Positions 53,063 through 60,287 of a stretch of 64,000 nt of DNA are shown one piece after another (position 1 is the stretch's first letter; every line of letters starts with the position of its first letter). This stretch comes from an uncultured Verrucomicrobiota bacterium (GTDB lineage: Bacteria; Verrucomicrobiota; Verrucomicrobiia; Verrucomicrobiales; Verrucomicrobiaceae): contig CAILZI010000234.1 in the NCBI GenBank assembly GCA_903838675.1, forward strand, positions 1 through 64,000, written 5' to 3'. The position numbers were made by a program, and so were the translations under genes. The notes below the pieces were generated by a model. That model ran no database searches. It saw nothing but the letters and a program-made list of their open reading frames with translations, and was not told where the DNA came from.

Positions 53063-55972
53063 TCAAGGCAGTTGCTTGATGCGAATCTTCCGAAACTCGG
53101 TTTTGCCTTTGGAATAGTCGTCACCGCCGCGAAACTGCAGCACTTCGACCGGGCCTTCGATTTTCGGGCCGTCACAGATCTTGATGCCATCGACGAGCAT
53201 CTCGGTTTTGTCCGCAAGAGCCCTGAGGGTGATCTGGTAAGTTTTGTTGCGTTCGTAGTTGAACAGCGCCGCATTTTTGGGGCGCGGGTAAAGGCCAAAG
53301 GTGGTTTTGAAACCTTCGTTGGCGAATTTAACTTTGCCCAACACGAGACGCGGGCGCATGCCATCGAGCACGTTGATTTCAAAATCGACCTGAAAGGGCG
53401 GTGCGCGGTTCAGGTCATAGTTCATCTTGCTGTCACCGCTGCCAGTGAGAACGCCAGCCTGCAGCTTCCAATCTCCCGTCGTCGGTTCCCATTTCACCGT
53501 GTTGGATTCGGACAGCGGCTCTTCATCGAGGACGGGATGTCCGGGCTGGCCCACCAAGGTGAGCCGCGTTTCCATACTTTGGCGATAGCCCCGCAGGAGG
53601 CTGAGAAGAATGCGCTCGTCGAGGCCGACGGCCCGCAGTGGCACGGGTGCTGCCCCTGCGGCCTGCACGGCTTTGCCAAAGGCTTCAATCTTTTCGGCCT
53701 CGGCCGTTTTTTTCTCGCGCCTGGCTTCCACCGACCGCTCCGCAATTTCCCACTGCATCAGGCGGTGAAGACCGACGAGATCGGAGGTCGGTGCTGTTTC
53801 CTCCGGTGGCAGCCGCCGGATCTCCACGTTTCGAATGCTCGTGGTCGTCCCGATGCCGAAGAAATGTGAGCAGAACCCCATGAGGCTGGTTTCTGGCATT
53901 TCAAAGGCTTCTCCCTTTTTGTTCTTATCCAGATAATCAATCAGCACATCGTGATGATTGAGCCGAAAGGTGACACGGCCGTCTTTGGAAAATATATGGA
54001 AACGCCACGTGCGATCATCGCCGCGCATGATGATGCTGGGGGCGCTGGTCTGGGCGAAATCACGCAGCAGCGTGACGATGCTGCCATCGTTGTCGTTGTT
54101 CCATTGAGAGCAGGCAATGAAGCTTTCTGTCTTCTTACGCTGGTAGCCCAGCATGATGCTCAGACCTTGAAAGGGATCCGGGCCTTCAACGGTGTAAGTG
54201 CCACGCAGCTCAAAGTCGCGGCCGACACGGCCATTGTGAAGCAGGTAGGCTTGTGCGTCCTGACCGGCGATCTGCAGTGTGCCGTTCCTCTGGCCAGCCC
54301 ACGGCCCACTGAGGTGATGCCACTCGGCCATGTCAGGGGAAACCGCCATTTTAGTCCAATGGCCGGTGGCAAAGGCCGTCTCAAATTTGCAGGCGGCCAT
54401 GCGCTCCAGCAGCATGCCGGGAGGCTCGTTTTGGAACCGTGAGGCGATGTCCTGGCAAATTTGCAACGCCTGCGAGATCTGTTGATCCGAGTAGGCTGTT
54501 TCAGCCTCCTCCCACTCCTGCTGCATGCCGATGGCAAAGATGGCCGACTGACCGCGTACTTCCACTTCGTTGGCTGCAAGATTCAGTTTCCGACGCGTCT
54601 GGCGCGGAAACGGCACCGGCACCTGCTGCAGAATGTCATCCGCCAGCGGATACTCCGCCGCCTTCCAGGCATACACACCCAGGTCTGCAATCCGCCATGG
54701 GCGTTCCCAGATGCGGGAAGGCTCCTCCGCCATCCGTCGTGCGGTGTGCAGCAGGGCTTGCTTCAGGGCGGGGGTTTGCAGCACTGCACGTTCAACTTTC
54801 GCGCCGCTGTCGCTTCTGACGAAGTCCACCAGTTTCAGGGCGACCTCCGCCACATCGGTGTCAGGCCGGTCGGTCAGTGCGCAGGCCAGCAACAGGCTGC
54901 GGATGGCATTCACGCTGCCACCCCAGCGTGGTCGCAAGGCCCACACATAGCCATAGTAGGCACCGGTGGCATCAAACTGCGCGGCCACAGCACGGTCAAA
55001 CCACAAACGGGTAGTTTCCCCCTGCATACCGAAACCGGATTTGAGAATTTCGATCATTTGCTCGGCCGAGTCTGCGCGGTCAGGGTGCAGATCCCACGCC
55101 TTCCGAAAATGCGCCGCGGCGACCGGCATGTGTTGCTCGAAACCTTTCCAGCCATCGGAAGTCACCGTGCTGGCATGACCACCCCCACGGCTTTCCACGC
55201 CCAGTGAGTTGTGCAACTGTCCCTGCATCATCTCCTGCAGCCATGGGGTGAAGCGCCCGTTGTGCGCGAGTTCCTCCGTTTCTTTGAGGTGCGTTGCCAG
55301 ATAAAGACGGTAAAACATGCGGTTCACGTCGTGCCAGAGGACTTCGTCATCCTGGCTGCCGTAGCTGGACTGGTCATTCGCCGCCAGCATGGCAGCCTTG
55401 TAATACTCCTCTTCGTGAGTTGGTTCTTCTTCGTTACGGTCGTTTTCGATTTCGCGAATGAGCGTGCGAGTCAGCAGCAGCATTGCAGCAGGGTAGTCCT
55501 TCAGCAGCTTGTGCTGCGCTGCATTCTGCAGCTTTGAGATGGCATCGGTGTAACCCTCACGCCACTCCCATGCGGCCCAGGCGGTGGCCCAGAGGACCAG
55601 CGGCTCATCCACGCCGGCTTTGGCAAGTTCGCAGCCTTCCTGCTCCAGTTTCTCTGGTGTACGGGAACGGTCCACGTCGGGATGCTTGATCTTTGCCTGC
55701 AGCACCTGCTTCACGAAGGTGCGTGCACGCTCTGCCTGTGAGGGCCATTTTTCCAGATGCTTTTCCAGAGTCGGCAGCAGCACACGCTGCTGCCACTGCC
55801 AGCGCTCGCGGCTGAGGTCGGACTGGAAACGTGTGCCCGGTTTGATTTCAATGGGCGCAAAGTCATGCTCCGCCAGAAACTCCCGCGCCGACTTGCGCCA
55901 GTCGTCTTCGGCTGCAGCCATGAGTGGTGCCAGCGTAAGCAGGCATGGCACGAGCCGAAGGAGCGTATTCAT
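53063..55972 (-). CDS. Large exported protein with paired LamG/DUF1080-like domains
   Basis: A 969-aa protein from the ATG at 55970-55972, with a signal peptide of about 20 residues. The N-terminal half (about 20-520) is mostly alpha-helical with repeat-like segments, possibly a DUF4034-type region. The C-terminal half holds two beta-rich stretches: about 540-700 (FELRGTYTVEGPDPFQG and FRLNHHDVLIDYLD) and about 830-965 (PFQVDFEINVLDG), both resembling concanavalin/LamG- or DUF1080-type carbohydrate-binding folds. Function is unknown. It opens the operon with S10 and the sulfatase. Confidence 0.65.
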   Translation of the reverse strand: MNTLLRLVPCLLTLAPLMAAAEDDWRKSAREFLAEHDFAPIEIKPGTRFQSDLSRERWQWQQRVLLPTLEKHLEKWPSQAERARTFVKQVLQAKIKHPDVDRSRTPEKLEQEGCELAKAGVDEPLVLWATAWAAWEWREGYTDAISKLQNAAQHKLLKDYPAAMLLLTRTLIREIENDRNEEEPTHEEEYYKAAMLAANDQSSYGSQDDEVLWHDVNRMFYRLYLATHLKETEELAHNGRFTPWLQEMMQGQLHNSLGVESRGGGHASTVTSDGWKGFEQHMPVAAAHFRKAWDLHPDRADSAEQMIEILKSGFGMQGETTRLWFDRAVAAQFDATGAYYGYVWALRPRWGGSVNAIRSLLLACALTDRPDTDVAEVALKLVDFVRSDSGAKVERAVLQTPALKQALLHTARRMAEEPSRIWERPWRIADLGVYAWKAAEYPLADDILQQVPVPFPRQTRRKLNLAANEVEVRGQSAIFAIGMQQEWEEAETAYSDQQISQALQICQDIASRFQNEPPGMLLERMAACKFETAFATGHWTKMAVSPDMAEWHHLSGPWAGQRNGTLQIAGQDAQAYLLHNGRVGRDFELRGTYTVEGPDPFQGLSIMLGYQRKKTESFIACSQWNNDNDGSIVTLLRDFAQTSAPSIIMRGDDRTWRFHIFSKDGRVTFRLNHHDVLIDYLDKNKKGEAFEMPETSLMGFCSHFFGIGTTTSIRNVEIRRLPPEETAPTSDLVGLHRLMQWEIAERSVEARREKKTAEAEKIEAFGKAVQAAGAAPVPLRAVGLDERILLSLLRGYRQSMETRLTLVGQPGHPVLDEEPLSESNTVKWEPTTGDWKLQAGVLTGSGDSKMNYDLNRAPPFQVDFEINVLDGMRPRLVLGKVKFANEGFKTTFGLYPRPKNAALFNYERNKTYQITLRALADKTEMLVDGIKICDGPKIEGPVEVLQFRGGDDYSKGKTEFRKIRIKQLP

Positions 55973-56024
55973 GGCCAAAAATGACAGCAGGAACCGTCAC
56001 AAGTGTCCAGTCTGATCTTTCGAG

Positions 56025-56906
56025 CTATCTCTGTTCAGACTGCTTGCAAGCCTTGATGGTGTTCGCCATCAGCATGGCGATGGTCATCGGGCCGACACCG
56101 CCGGGGACGGGGGTGATCGCACGGCATTTCGGCGCGACTTCATCATAGGCGACGTCGCCGACGAGCTTGTAGCCTTTTTCGCTTGTTGGATCGTCCACTC
56201 GATTGATGCCCACATCGATCACGACGGCACCTTCTTTGACGTGTTCGGCCTTGATGAAATGCGGGCGTCCAATCGCGGCGATGATGATGTCCGCCGTGCG
56301 GGTGATCGCGGCGAGATCACGCGTGCGGGAATGGGTGACGGTCACGGTGGCGTCGCCGCCTTTGCCCTTCGCCATGAGCAGCAGGGCCATGGGTTTGCCC
56401 ACGATCATGCTGCGCCCGACAACGACGGCATGCGCGCCGCTCGTTTCAATGCCAGCGTCGATCAGCAGCCGCTGACAGCCCAGCGGGGTGCAGGGGACAA
56501 ATCCGGTGGGATCTTCCAGCGCGAGCTTCGCGACGTTGACCGGATGAAAACCATCCACATCCTTCGCCGGATCAATGGCCCGCACGATGGCGGCCTCGTC
56601 GATGTGCTTGGGCGGTGGACTTTGCACTAGGATGCCGTGTATCTCCGGATCGTTGTTCAAGACGCGCACATGGGCCAGCAACTCTTCCTGTGTCGTCGTG
56701 GCGGGGAGTTCGAGTTTGACGGAGTGCAGCCCCAAATCACGGCACTTCTTATCTTTGGAACGCACGTAGGCCCGAGACGCTGGATCATCACCGACGAGGA
56801 CGACTGCTAGGCCCGGTTTGCGCCCTTGCGCGGTCAGTTCCGCAATTTCACGACGGCATTCTTCGATGACTTTTTCGGCGACGGCGGTTCCAGAGATGAT
56901 CTGCAT
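56025..56906 (-). CDS. folD: Bifunctional methylene-THF dehydrogenase/cyclohydrolase
   Basis: A 293-aa enzyme that interconverts 5,10-methylene-THF and 10-formyl-THF with NADP. Motifs: [18 protein letters not shown] with the catalytic Lys, [10 protein letters not shown] (usually VQLPLP), [15 protein letters not shown] and the NADP-binding [16 protein letters not shown]. The PPGGVGP-like end is [14 protein letters not shown]. The length is typical. It is on the same strand as the exported-protein operon, with a 52-bp gap, but has no evident functional link. Confidence 0.95.
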   Translation of the reverse strand: MQIISGTAVAEKVIEECRREIAELTAQGRKPGLAVVLVGDDPASRAYVRSKDKKCRDLGLHSVKLELPATTTQEELLAHVRVLNNDPEIHGILVQSPPPKHIDEAAIVRAIDPAKDVDGFHPVNVAKLALEDPTGFVPCTPLGCQRLLIDAGIETSGAHAVVVGRSMIVGKPMALLLMAKGKGGDATVTVTHSRTRDLAAITRTADIIIAAIGRPHFIKAEHVKEGAVVIDVGINRVDDPTSEKGYKLVGDVAYDEVAPKCRAITPVPGGVGPMTIAMLMANTIKACKQSEQR

Positions 56907-56958
56907 CTTTTCTGGTCATGCACGCGCGGCTGAGAGTCAACCGCCGGCGGTAAAAACC

Positions 56959-57168
56959 TCAGGCTGCGGCGAGCAGTTTTTGCTTTCCGCCTTCGGCCAG
57001 CAGGGCGGCAAGTTCCGGCATATAGCGGGTGATCTCGTGCGAGAGCATCGAGAGCCGGGTTTCGGATTTCCAGCTTCCTTTCTTGCTGCGGTCCATGTCA
57101 GTCATTTCGACTTCTACGAGGGTGGAGAAGACGGTGGAGTCAGCCTGAGGATCGTGTTGCAGTGTCAT
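56959..57168 (-). CDS. Small protein partner of the RHH-like gene
   Basis: A 69-aa protein from the ATG at 57166-57168, overlapping the stop of the upstream gene (ATGA). It has a short variable start (TLQHDPQAD), a beta-like stretch STLVEVEMTDM and a C-terminal helical region ending GGKQKLLAAA. No known toxin fold is recognised. The overlap and operon position suggest it works with the RHH-like protein, for example as toxin, antitoxin or co-repressor. Confidence 0.5.
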   Translation of the reverse strand: MTLQHDPQADSTVFSTLVEVEMTDMDRSKKGSWKSETRLSMLSHEITRYMPELAALLAEGGKQKLLAAA

Positions 57169-57416
57169 GATGATAGTGAAGGTTGATCCGGCGTCAGAAG
57201 AACGAGTTGTCCGTCCTTGAGAGTCCATTTGCGTCTGTCCAAAGCCCCCGTGTTCAACATGGCATCAATCCCATTGCTCAACAGCATCCTCGCCGCCTCG
57301 GCGGGGCTGCTGCCAAACGTGCCCTTCAAGGTCATGTCTTCGAGGTACTGCTTGATCTGCGGTGTGATCGCAATCGTCAGTGAAAGTGAATCGAAGGTGT
57401 TTGAGGGGCGGGCCAT
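57165..57416 (-). CDS. Putative ribbon-helix-helix DNA-binding protein
   Basis: An 83-aa protein from the ATG at 57414-57416. A beta strand (DSLSLTIAI) is followed by two helices (TPQIKQYLEDMTLKGTFG and SPAEAARMLLSNGIDAML), the layout of CopG/Arc-type DNA-binding proteins. A C-terminal tail (about 55-83) is charged and Pro-rich. Two copies of a palindrome lie 11-26 and 74-89 bp upstream of the start codon and are the likely targets. It overlaps the next gene by 4 bp. RHH identity is a fold inference, not a clear family match. Confidence 0.55.
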   Translation of the reverse strand: MARPSNTFDSLSLTIAITPQIKQYLEDMTLKGTFGSSPAEAARMLLSNGIDAMLNTGALDRRKWTLKDGQLVLLTPDQPSLSS

Positions 57417-57426
57417 CCAATAATAA

Positions 57427-57442
57427 CCGGGTAATAACCCCA
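57427..57442. promoter_or_regulatory. Operator copy 1 (palindrome TGGGGTTATTACCCGG on the minus strand)
   Basis: A 16-bp imperfect palindrome close to the start of the RHH-like gene (12 bp upstream). Its core GGGTTAxTAACCC matches the second copy at 57490-57505. A dimeric RHH protein could bind either or both. Confidence 0.5.
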
Positions 57443-57489
57443 TTTTAATTCCAACCTGACCCGATGGTCAAGGTTGGTTTCGATTTATT

Positions 57490-57505
57490 TGGGGTTTTAA
57501 CCCCA
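57490..57505. promoter_or_regulatory. Operator copy 2 (TGGGGTTTTAACCCCA)
   Basis: An almost perfect 16-bp palindrome (arms TGGGGTT/AACCCCA with 2 central bases). It shares the core with copy 1 and lies 74 bp upstream of the RHH-like start codon, on the far side of an inverted repeat at 57451-57477. Confidence 0.5.
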
Positions 57506-57675
57506 TAAAAACCCCGAATTTACTTAAGGTTCATTAAACATCTGGCGGTTTGCGATGGAAACTGACCGCGGACGGCGTTCAAAGCCGCTCAATCCTATGA
57601 AACGATTCCTCTCTATCTCTCTGCCCGCAGTCTTGCTGACTGCTGCTTTGAGAAGAAGGACATCAGGTCTGCGCA

Positions 57676-57714
57676 GCCGGAAAAGGGCGGAAAAAGCCGG
57701 GAGAGGCCGGAAAA
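57676..57714 (+). repeat. Four near-copies of a ~10-bp purine-rich unit
   Basis: GCCGGAAAA (57676-57684), GGCGGAAAAA (57687-57695), GCCGGGAGAG (57696-57705) and GCCGGAAAA (57706-57714). The 10-11 bp phasing matches one helical turn, as in arrays for protein binding. Confidence 0.6.
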
Positions 57715-57748
57715 TCAAGGGTTTGAGCGGAACGGGCGGCTTTGACGG

Positions 57749-57799
57749 GGTTTGCGCAGATATGGGCCAGAAGCAGGCGTTGTGACAAAGGTTTGCGCA
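57749..57799 (+). repeat. Direct repeat GGTTTGCGCA, two copies 41 bp apart
   Basis: Copies at 57749-57758 and 57790-57799 are identical and each is followed at a short distance by TGGGC. The location between the RHH cassette and the Mu-like genes could fit a transposase or repressor site, but this is inference. Confidence 0.45.
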
Positions 57800-57894
57800 A
57801 CGACCTGGGCTTTCTGAAGACCCATGCAGACGGGCTGCAGGGAGTGTGCACGGGCTTTGAACGGGGGCAAGTTTGGCGTGTCGGTGGAGGGGTG

Positions 57895-58305
57895 ATGACT
57901 ACCAACCCCTTCCTCCGCTGGCCTGGCGGCAAAACCAGGCTCCTGAAACTGCTGCTGCCCCTGATCCGACCTCATACGATCTTCGTGGAGGCTTTCGCTG
58001 GGGGTGCAGCCCTGACGCTCGCCAAGGAGCCGTCCAAGGTCGAGGTGATCAACGACATCAACCGTGAGCTGGTGAACCTGTACCGGTACGCGCAGTTCCA
58101 TATCGACGCCCTGGTGGCCGAGGTGGAGTTCACGCTCAACGCCCGGGCGGATCTGGAGGCGCTGATTGAGCAGCCGGGCCTCACGGGGCTGCAGCAGGCC
58201 GCCCGATGCCACCTTTGCCGAGCTGATCATTCGGCGGCGCGTGAAGCGCTCGCCAAGGGCTTCTGCGCTGCCTTTGGCAGCGTGAAGTCATGGAGTCGCC
58301 CATGA
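57895..58305 (+). pseudogene. Truncated DNA adenine methyltransferase (Dam-like), N-terminal part only
   Basis: A 136-aa frame from the ATG at 57895, with a good ribosome binding site (GGAGG at 57886-57890). The first ~105 residues match the start of D12-class adenine methylases: PFLRWPGGKTRLL (SAM-binding motif), VEAFAGGAAL, NDINRELVNLYR and the start of the target-recognition region up to LIEQPGLTGLQQAAR. Then the homology ends and the DPPY catalytic motif never appears. The sequence from about 58200 onward is unrelated in this frame. It is convergent with the last gene of the Mu-like element, overlapping by 18 bp. An inactive remnant, or a fusion created by insertion or deletion, is likely. 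Confidence 0.75.
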
Positions 58306-58512
58306 GGGCCGGTTCAGCTTACCGGCCTTCCTGGCGCGGCTAAAATCGAGACGCTCGCGCATGCGCTGCACGCGGGGGCGCACTTTGCGCAGCGCCTGGG
58401 CAAGTTTTGGGAGGGCATGGGACTTGCCATGGCGCAAGGCTTCGTCCTCAGAGATGGAGAGCCGTGCTTCAGCGGCCTTGATGACTTCCTCCCATGCCTC
58501 GGTCTGGTTCAT
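58288..58512 (-). CDS. Small phage-like protein
   Basis: A 74-aa protein from the ATG at 58510-58512. A helical N-terminal half (EEVIKAAEARLSISEDEALRHG) is followed by a basic C-terminal half (RPRVQRMRERLDFSRARKAGK). Its start overlaps the stop of the upstream gene by 4 bp (ATGA), so it is the last gene of the minus-strand element operon. Small, basic, unrecognised; nucleic-acid binding is plausible. Confidence 0.55.
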   Translation of the reverse strand: MNQTEAWEEVIKAAEARLSISEDEALRHGKSHALPKLAQALRKVRPRVQRMRERLDFSRARKAGKLNRPSWATP

Positions 58513-58739
58513 GCCGTTCCCCTTCTCAATTCGGCGCGCAGATCGGTGAAGAAGGTGTCGTTTTGGGCCACGACTTCGGCGGTTGGAGGTGGGCGCATCA
58601 GGGCGTCCTGCAGATTCCAGCCTTTGTACCATTCTTCACGCGATTGAGGGAGCATGCGGCCATCGGTGATCGTGCAGGGCTTGCCAGCTTTGCGGGCGGC
58701 TTTGCCGTTGTGGAAGTGGGATGAGTTTGGCTGGTTCAT
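58509..58739 (-). CDS. Small phage-like protein
   Basis: A 76-aa protein from the ATG at 58737-58739 (an alternative ATG at 58749-58751 would overlap the preceding gene). It has an NGKAARKAGKP basic patch and REEWYKGWNLQDALMRPP. No domain is recognised. Its start follows the upstream stop by two bases, and its stop overlaps the next start (ATGA). Confidence 0.55.
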   Translation of the reverse strand: MNQPNSSHFHNGKAARKAGKPCTITDGRMLPQSREEWYKGWNLQDALMRPPPTAEVVAQNDTFFTDLRAELRRGTA

Positions 58740-58741
58740 AG

Positions 58742-59236
58742 CTATTCGCATTTGTCCTGCCAAAATTTGTTCCAGAGCATGAACCCCTGAGGAAGCCAAA
58801 AGCCCCACTCACGCACCTTTTTAAAACGGATGAACAGAGACCATGATGGTTTACCGTCGATCAACTCCACGCGATGCCTGTAAAGAGAGGAGCGAAAGCG
58901 GGTGCCAAGAATCGGCCAAACGCGGCTTTGGTGTGGGACGAAATCAGGGCCATTCTCAACGTAATCGGCCAGCTCCTTAATATGCTCTGAATCGAAAGGA
59001 ATATTGGGCAGCCGCTCGTTGTGTTCAATATAGCCGCGCCAGATTGGCAGCACAATGAAGCTCCACGGGTGATCATGCAGCGCTCTGTCTTCATCACTGC
59101 GAACGAACTTATGCACGAACAACGAGACACGTTCTGTGCGCACCACGTACCATCGGTGAAGGTACGGCTGTTTTTCACAATTAACGATGACCTTCTTGGG
59201 CAACAGACGGTCAAGGATCGCTTCGACGATGTTCAT
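58742..59236 (-). CDS. Cupin-like phage protein of unknown function
   Basis: A 164-aa protein. The central segment RALHDHPWSFIVLPIWRGY looks like the metal-binding part of a cupin-like beta barrel, followed by SLYRHRVELIDGKPSWSLFI. Proteins of this look occur in phage and environmental genomes without known function. It overlaps the preceding gene by 4 bp (ATGA). Confidence 0.55.
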   Translation of the reverse strand: MNIVEAILDRLLPKKVIVNCEKQPYLHRWYVVRTERVSLFVHKFVRSDEDRALHDHPWSFIVLPIWRGYIEHNERLPNIPFDSEHIKELADYVENGPDFVPHQSRVWPILGTRFRSSLYRHRVELIDGKPSWSLFIRFKKVREWGFWLPQGFMLWNKFWQDKCE

Positions 59237-59478
59237 GGCTTAGAGGGTTGAGCTGGTTTGACCTTCAACAGAGCGGCTTCAAAGTTGGCTTGCAGCTCCT
59301 GGGGTGTTTTGCCTTTGGCCAGAGGCTGGCCACGGAAAGAGATGGAGATTCCTCGCTTGGATGCCGTGATGGTGATGCTGCCATTGCCTTCCAAGGAACT
59401 GTTTAGGCAGCCCAGGATGGTGTGGCTGATCTTGTCAAAGGCCGTCATGCGAGGGACGGTGCGGAAGTGGGTGCCCAT
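59233..59478 (-). CDS. Small phage-like protein
   Basis: An 81-aa protein from the ATG at 59476-59478. A hydrophobic/beta-rich stretch GSITITASKRGISISFRG is followed by a Lys/Pro-rich end. No domain recognised. It is separated from the upstream gene by two bases and overlaps the following gene (ATGA). Confidence 0.5.
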   Translation of the reverse strand: MGTHFRTVPRMTAFDKISHTILGCLNSSLEGNGSITITASKRGISISFRGQPLAKGKTPQELQANFEAALLKVKPAQPSKP

Positions 59479-59480
59479 GG

Positions 59481-59915
59481 TTATGCGGGTGTGCCGTCCT
59501 CCGGTAAATAAGGCATCGCCTTCACGAGCGCTGCGGCCAGTTCAACCAGCTCCTGATGCGTGCACCAGCGGTCGGTTTTCACCATGTAGAGGTTCTGTGA
59601 AGGGTAGGTGTAGCCGTCAAATTTCGAGGATTCAACGTGGGCAATCTCCACGTCGAGCATGGGCTTTTGATAGGCATCGACGCCGTCATCTTCAGCCGCT
59701 TGAATGGTGAAGAGGCTGCGAGGTTTGAGAATTTGGCAAATGCTGCACTCATGGGTGTTGAGGTGGCATTTGGTGCGCTGGCGTTTATTCCGCTTCACCT
59801 TGATGGTTTTGCTCGGGGCTGGCAGGGCCAGGACGGGCTGGGATCTCTCTTGAGACATTGGACAGTCACAGAAAGGCATCTGGCTGGAGTCACCGCAATG
59901 AGGGCAAGGTTTCAT
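59481..59915 (-). CDS. Zinc-ribbon-type phage protein
   Basis: A 144-aa protein whose N-terminus starts MKPCPHCGDSSQMPFCDC, a four-cysteine zinc-ribbon-like motif. A basic stretch KVKRNKRQRTKCHLNTHECSICQI with two more cysteines follows, then a C-terminal WCTHQELVELAAALVKA. It may bind nucleic acid. Its start overlaps the stop of the upstream gene (ATGA). Confidence 0.6.
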   Translation of the reverse strand: MKPCPHCGDSSQMPFCDCPMSQERSQPVLALPAPSKTIKVKRNKRQRTKCHLNTHECSICQILKPRSLFTIQAAEDDGVDAYQKPMLDVEIAHVESSKFDGYTYPSQNLYMVKTDRWCTHQELVELAAALVKAMPYLPEDGTPA

Positions 59916-60286
59916 GGCTTAGGCTCCTCCGATGGGATGTGTTGAGCGTTGAGTTCGATGAACACTTGCAGCTCACAGGCCATAGTCAGCGCCAGCTCTT
60001 GCATTTCATCGAAGCGGGTGCTCCAAGGGTTGGCGCGTTGAATCAGCACCTCCAGGTAATTGGCCAGATCCAGAGCTTCCTCTTGCGCATGAATGAGCCA
60101 GTCGCGCTGGGACAGATCATCGCGGGTCAGTTTGGTGCCATATTTGAGCTGTCCGGCTTTGGAGCGTTCAGCGAGCTTGTGTGCCACGGAGGCGCAGATC
60201 GGATCATCCTCAGCAGGGGCACGCAACTTGTGACGCACAGCATCGACGATAGGATCTCCACAGGAGGCAAGGGCAAGGGTATTCAT
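59912..60286 (-). CDS. Phage-type protein, possibly MazG-like helical
   Basis: A 124-aa protein from the ATG at 60284-60286. The region LKYGTKLTRDDLSQRDWL followed by HAQEEALDLANYLEVLI matches a helical pattern common in phage proteins and loosely like all-alpha NTP-pyrophosphatases (MazG-like). Key metal-ligand glutamates are not certain. It starts two bases after the MuB-like gene stop. Confidence 0.55.
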   Translation of the reverse strand: MNTLALASCGDPIVDAVRHKLRAPAEDDPICASVAHKLAERSKAGQLKYGTKLTRDDLSQRDWLIHAQEEALDLANYLEVLIQRANPWSTRFDEMQELALTMACELQVFIELNAQHIPSEEPKP

Positions 60287-60287
60287 A

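Larger units (their letters stand above)
57417..57894. other. Intergenic region with operators and clustered short repeats
   Basis: About 480 bp without a convincing gene. It carries the two RHH-type operators, an 11-bp inverted repeat with one bulge (57451-57477), four ~10-bp purine-rich units (57676-57714) and two copies of GGTTTGCGCA (57749-57758, 57790-57799). A short frame at 57597-57785 (62 codons) starts with a signal-like stretch, then becomes arginine-rich; it is probably not a gene. Confidence 0.5.

Noticed and set aside
57597-57785. A 62-codon frame starting with a signal-peptide-like stretch (MKRFLSISLP)
   Set aside because: After the first 18 residues the sequence becomes arginine-rich and tracks the purine-rich repeats at 57676-57714; no family match or terminator is seen.
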